Source: Acanthaster planci
Lineage: Eukaryota > Echinodermata > Asteroidea > Valvatida > Acanthasteridae
NCBI RefSeq assembly: GCF_001949145.1
Contig: NW_019091541.1
Span: 363,157-427,156 of the forward strand
DNA: 64,000 nucleotides
Direction of reading: 5' to 3'
Shown in pieces: positions 61,111 through 64,000 of this stretch; the first letter of the stretch is position 1; each line of letters starts with the position of its first letter. A model generated the notes under the pieces. That model saw only the letters and a program-made list of their open reading frames with translations, made no database searches and was not told the origin of the DNA. The position numbers and the translations under genes were made by a program.

Positions 61111-63020
61111 GTCTAAATGTCACAGCTGCACTCATTCCAAAAACACTGTAATTGGTGATGTATGGGCGATGCCGTTCTCCAAAGAACTCTGGTTAAAATG
61201 AACTAGATTGATGAAAAAACAGATTCATTACCAAGGTGTGAACCTTCAACGCCTTGCAAGGGCATTGATTTAATATCCAGTGCCAGTTTTAGGTTTTTCT
61301 CTCTACAAGCAAAGTCATGATCATGCAGGTGTTGCATTCCTTGTTTATAAGCTGAGCCTATGAGGTAACCAGAGCCCATAACTTGTTGCAGCAACAGTGT
61401 TTGTTTGTTTTTTTTAAAAAATGTATAGTTGTTGATGATGAAGACTTCAAACATTTTGGATCAGGTAGTGTGAACTGAGCAAAGTCTCTGTGTGCCATGT
61501 ATGTGTGTATCTATGAATATATGTGTACATGTATAGGCTATACTCCCTCGCAACACTATGCTGATCCGTTTTAACAAAACACATAACGAAGCACTCGGAA
61601 GATTTAATCACACACTCCTGGATATACCCAATCTGCCCTAGGCCAGCTAGCACTCCATCATAGCCCAAGCAAGTTTGAACCAATCAAATCTCTCTAATAA
61701 CCTTTCTCCAAGCAACTTTCCCACCCCCTCCTGGTGACCCAACCCAGCCCAGCCCACAACCCAGCCCAAACCAAACCAATTCATAAACACTAAGCTAACT
61801 GAAAGCAACTCACGCCAACTCACTGGCTTCGAATTTAACTTCGATTTTCTGTGTTTAACTATTTTTTTTCTGTTTTACTCAATGTCTATTTTGATGTTTG
61901 AGTGCCCACAAACACTTTGATTTATTCAGTTTAAGCAGTGATTTTTGAATCCTTTGCCATGTCAGTGTAGAAAACATATGTTCCTCCAGCAAACCAGCTG
62001 CAAAACATGACAAGTACCTGTGATGTAGCCAGACCAGGGATATATGAGTAGTTGAATGGAGTTGACAAATAAGAAGACATTTCACTTGTTTCCCCCATTG
62101 TTCAATATAACACAGCCAGCATCCCCAACACACAGCTAAAATTTAGTGCGGATCAAATACAAACAGGTGAAACCTCATGCAAGCTCATCTGTGTCTGGCA
62201 CGAAGGTAGACAAGGTACTGATAGATACCGGTACATGTAGGGATGTTCCATGTGAGAAATTTGCCAGGATGATTCAATGTTGCGCCACCCTGTGGCCTTG
62301 GGAGAATCCTGTATATGGTGATGGTGGTGCCATGTACATGTAGCATAGTGTAAGGTTTAGTACATCACCTCATCCGAAGTGACAAATTGGGCCTTTCAAG
62401 CAGACATTCAAAATAACTCCCTTCCCCTTCCAACCTCTCTCCGAAACCACTTACAGATCAGTGCTTTATGCAGTATGCTTTGAAAATATCAGAAAAGTAA
62501 AGAAGGTATTCAATTTATATGTGTACTGCCTGTCTGCCCTTTGATTGGTGCATTAGGCTAATGTGTTGGGAGCAGCTCTGAGTACACATTGCTTTGTTAC
62601 TCTAACACTTACACACAATTGTTGGTACAAAAATCAAAAGGATTTTCAGATATTCAACCCTTAATATAGTTTCCATTTATTATTCACACTCTCAGAGTTT
62701 GTTGTAATCTTGGGGGAAGCTTGTTTATTCTGTCAATGCTTCCTTAATGGTTATCTGCTGTAAATTTGCTGGTAACAAAGCTCTCTACAAAGTGTTTGGT
62801 GACTACAGGCTGTATGTGTCTCTGAATCCAGAACCATTCAAGCATTCTCGTGGAGAGTTTAAAAAATTGCAATTTGATTACAGGATACAGTATGTTATTA
62901 CAGAGATGTACATGTAAAAGCTTATCCATAGTTTTGAAATAAAACCCCATAATTTTTTTAGTAACTGTAGTGTGAAGTACATGTACAGCCACACCAATTG
63001 TAAAATGTTCCCAAACGACA
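61110..63020. other. Intronic stretch, no gene recognised
   Basis: AT-rich intron with a C/A-rich CCCAGCCCA-type short repeat at about 61740-61780 and ACATGT words near 61535, 62232 and 62335. No gene recognised. Confidence 0.5.
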
Positions 63021-63067
63021 ACCCTCCCTCTCCCCCCCCACTCTCACTCTCTCTCTCTTTCTCTCCA
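63021..63067. repeat. Pyrimidine microsatellite (C/CT)n
   Basis: CCCTCCCTCTCCCCCCCC followed by ACTCTCACTCTCTCTCTCTT-type sequence. It borders the regulatory-looking island that follows. Confidence 0.9.
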
Positions 63068-63420
63068 AAGATTTAATTTTTCGACAGCTGGTTTTGGAAG
63101 TTTTCCCAGTGCAGCAACTCCTGTTACAATTTATCACACTGTCATTTCTGTACCGCATTGTGGGAATGAACAATTACGGTGTGAAATTTTTCCCCCCTCT
63201 GCGGGCCAACGCGTATTAAAGAAAAACACATTTATCGGAAGTCGTTTGGCATGCTGGAGTGTTTGACAGAAACGATGCGGTGTCATGTAACTGGCTCTGG
63301 TTGGGAGGCATCACCAGGGAGGGAAAAAAAATACTCTATTTGTCACAGGATGCAAAGAAAGAATGAGAGAGAAAGAGGGAAAAAATCAATGGCATTATCA
63401 AAACTTACACGTCTGTTAGA
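63060..63420. promoter_or_regulatory. Candidate conserved non-coding element with Su(H)+SOX+homeodomain words
   Basis: High-complexity sequence with CpGs at about 63154-63290. TGTGGGAA at 63159-63166 matches the Su(H)/RBPJ site. GAACAAT (SOX) at 63168-63174 overlaps CAATTA (homeodomain) at 63171-63176, so three developmental words lie within 18 bases. Further right are ACGCGTATTAAAG (about 63210) and CACATTTATCGG (about 63228). No coding signal. Confidence 0.38.
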
Positions 63421-64000
63421 AATTTGACGGTGGAAACAGGAAAGTAAGAAGTGTGACTTGGAGTGAGAATTTTGATGGGTTTCTAACTTGTGTTTGCGTT
63501 GTCGAGGAGACACAAGCAAAGTGTCAAACTGTCATAGGCCAGAATGGTGAGAAAAATTGGAGGTCTGCTCTAACTAGCCAGAAACAGTCGTGTTTTGGGC
63601 TTTGCCTGTCTCTATTTCTGGATTAGCTTTGGATGTATGGGAGGCTGTTTTAATAGTTTTTGATAGTTTTTTTAGTATTGTGCACAAAGAAATGGATAAA
63701 TGAAACAGAGACTGATTGTTACTATTTTGAATAACTAATGATAGCTCGTACTGATACACTTTCATGATCTAGTTCAGTCCAGGGGCTCTTCATTACCTGT
63801 AAGAGCATCAAAACTCTGGATTAGTCAGTGCAAAAAATGTATTTGTAATTGTACTATGTTATTTACCCTATAACTTAAATACTATAAAATCTTTATACAT
63901 GTAATTTTGTGCATCAAGATTTGTAAAATTTGCTGAAAGACAGCTATCAAAAAGTCACAATTTATAAGTTTTAAATGGACCATTATTTTAAATTGACAGT
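63420..64000. other. Intronic stretch to window end, no gene recognised
   Basis: AT-rich sequence. No exon, repeat or RNA gene recognised. Confidence 0.5.

Larger units (their letters stand above)
6547..64000 (+). other. Giant intron of the RCC1-like gene (at least 57.4 kb, continues past the window)
   Basis: The donor gtgagt at 6547 is intact and the next exon must begin in phase 1 with an RCC1 motif. Plus-strand searching by eye for W-G followed by a GQLG-type turn gave no acceptable exon up to base 64000. The rest of the window is therefore read as one intron, more than 35 times the length of the two introns before it. It contains repeats, hairpins and a series of CpG-retaining islands, annotated separately. 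It is possible that the gene ends shortly after a short exon missed here, or that an unrelated gene is present but unrecognised. Confidence 0.55.

Noticed and set aside
1-64000. CRISPR arrays, operons, phage or bacterial mobile elements
   Set aside because: No regularly spaced repeats, no long gene-dense frames, and clear spliceosomal introns.

Overview
This is a window of animal nuclear DNA, not a prokaryotic or viral sequence. It has no long or densely packed reading frames. The only recognisable coding sequence is split into short exons with GT-AG splice sites, the background is AT-rich, and there are many short interspersed repeats, microsatellites and a 77-base run of N (an assembly gap). 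The palindromic words ACATGT / TACATGTA / GTACATGTAC recur throughout. Together with 'aggcctac' words, a 'GGCGCTTTACAAGTGCTTGTTATTATT'-type repeat (split here only for description) and a degraded tRNA-derived SINE, this suggests a marine invertebrate deuterostome: an echinoderm, hemichordate or amphioxus. The sequence does not decide which.

Coding content: three consecutive plus-strand exons at 3300-3409, 4835-4959 and 6403-6546 join in frame into about 126 residues of an RCC1-type beta-propeller. The order of motifs (QVACG, then CGNFGQLG, then a repeat in which the usual GQLG is replaced by CGRR) best fits SERGEF (DelGEF), the secretion-regulating RCC1-like protein. Earlier and later exons were not found. 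The upstream intron is therefore at least 3.3 kb and the intron that starts at 6547 at least 57.4 kb, against only about 1.4 kb for each of the two introns between the visible exons.

Layout: 1-3299 is upstream intron. 3300-6546 holds the three exons, with a foldback transposable element of about 600 bp in the first intron (3790-4391) and a G/T-rich, C-poor stretch in the second. From 6547 to the end is one giant intron. It holds a hairpin MITE (about 14093-14289), a short interspersed element flanked by long direct repeats (45298-45429), a SINE remnant (about 55985-56200), a four-copy tandem repeat (32436-32582), several near-perfect hairpins, and low-complexity tracts.

The most interesting feature is a series of sequence islands inside the giant intron: about 16180-17180, 23840-24060, 26500-27000, 30460-30780, 35500-36060, 36700-37290, 37490-37960, 42690-43110, 46740-47130, 48190-48420, 49100-49640, 55680-55900, 57670-58080, 58760-59340 and 63060-63420. 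They stand out from the surrounding ACATGT-rich, CpG-poor DNA by higher complexity, more CpG and clustered developmental transcription-factor words (POU octamer, SOX pair, RUNX palindrome, Su(H)+SOX+homeodomain, RFX X-box). They look like conserved non-coding elements. The working hypothesis is that the intron of this housekeeping-type gene is a regulatory landscape, possibly serving a neighbouring developmental gene. This is inference and needs cross-species alignment and chromatin data. A 181-codon minus-strand open frame (60489-61034) preceded by a local CpG cluster is the best candidate for an unrecognised nested transcript.
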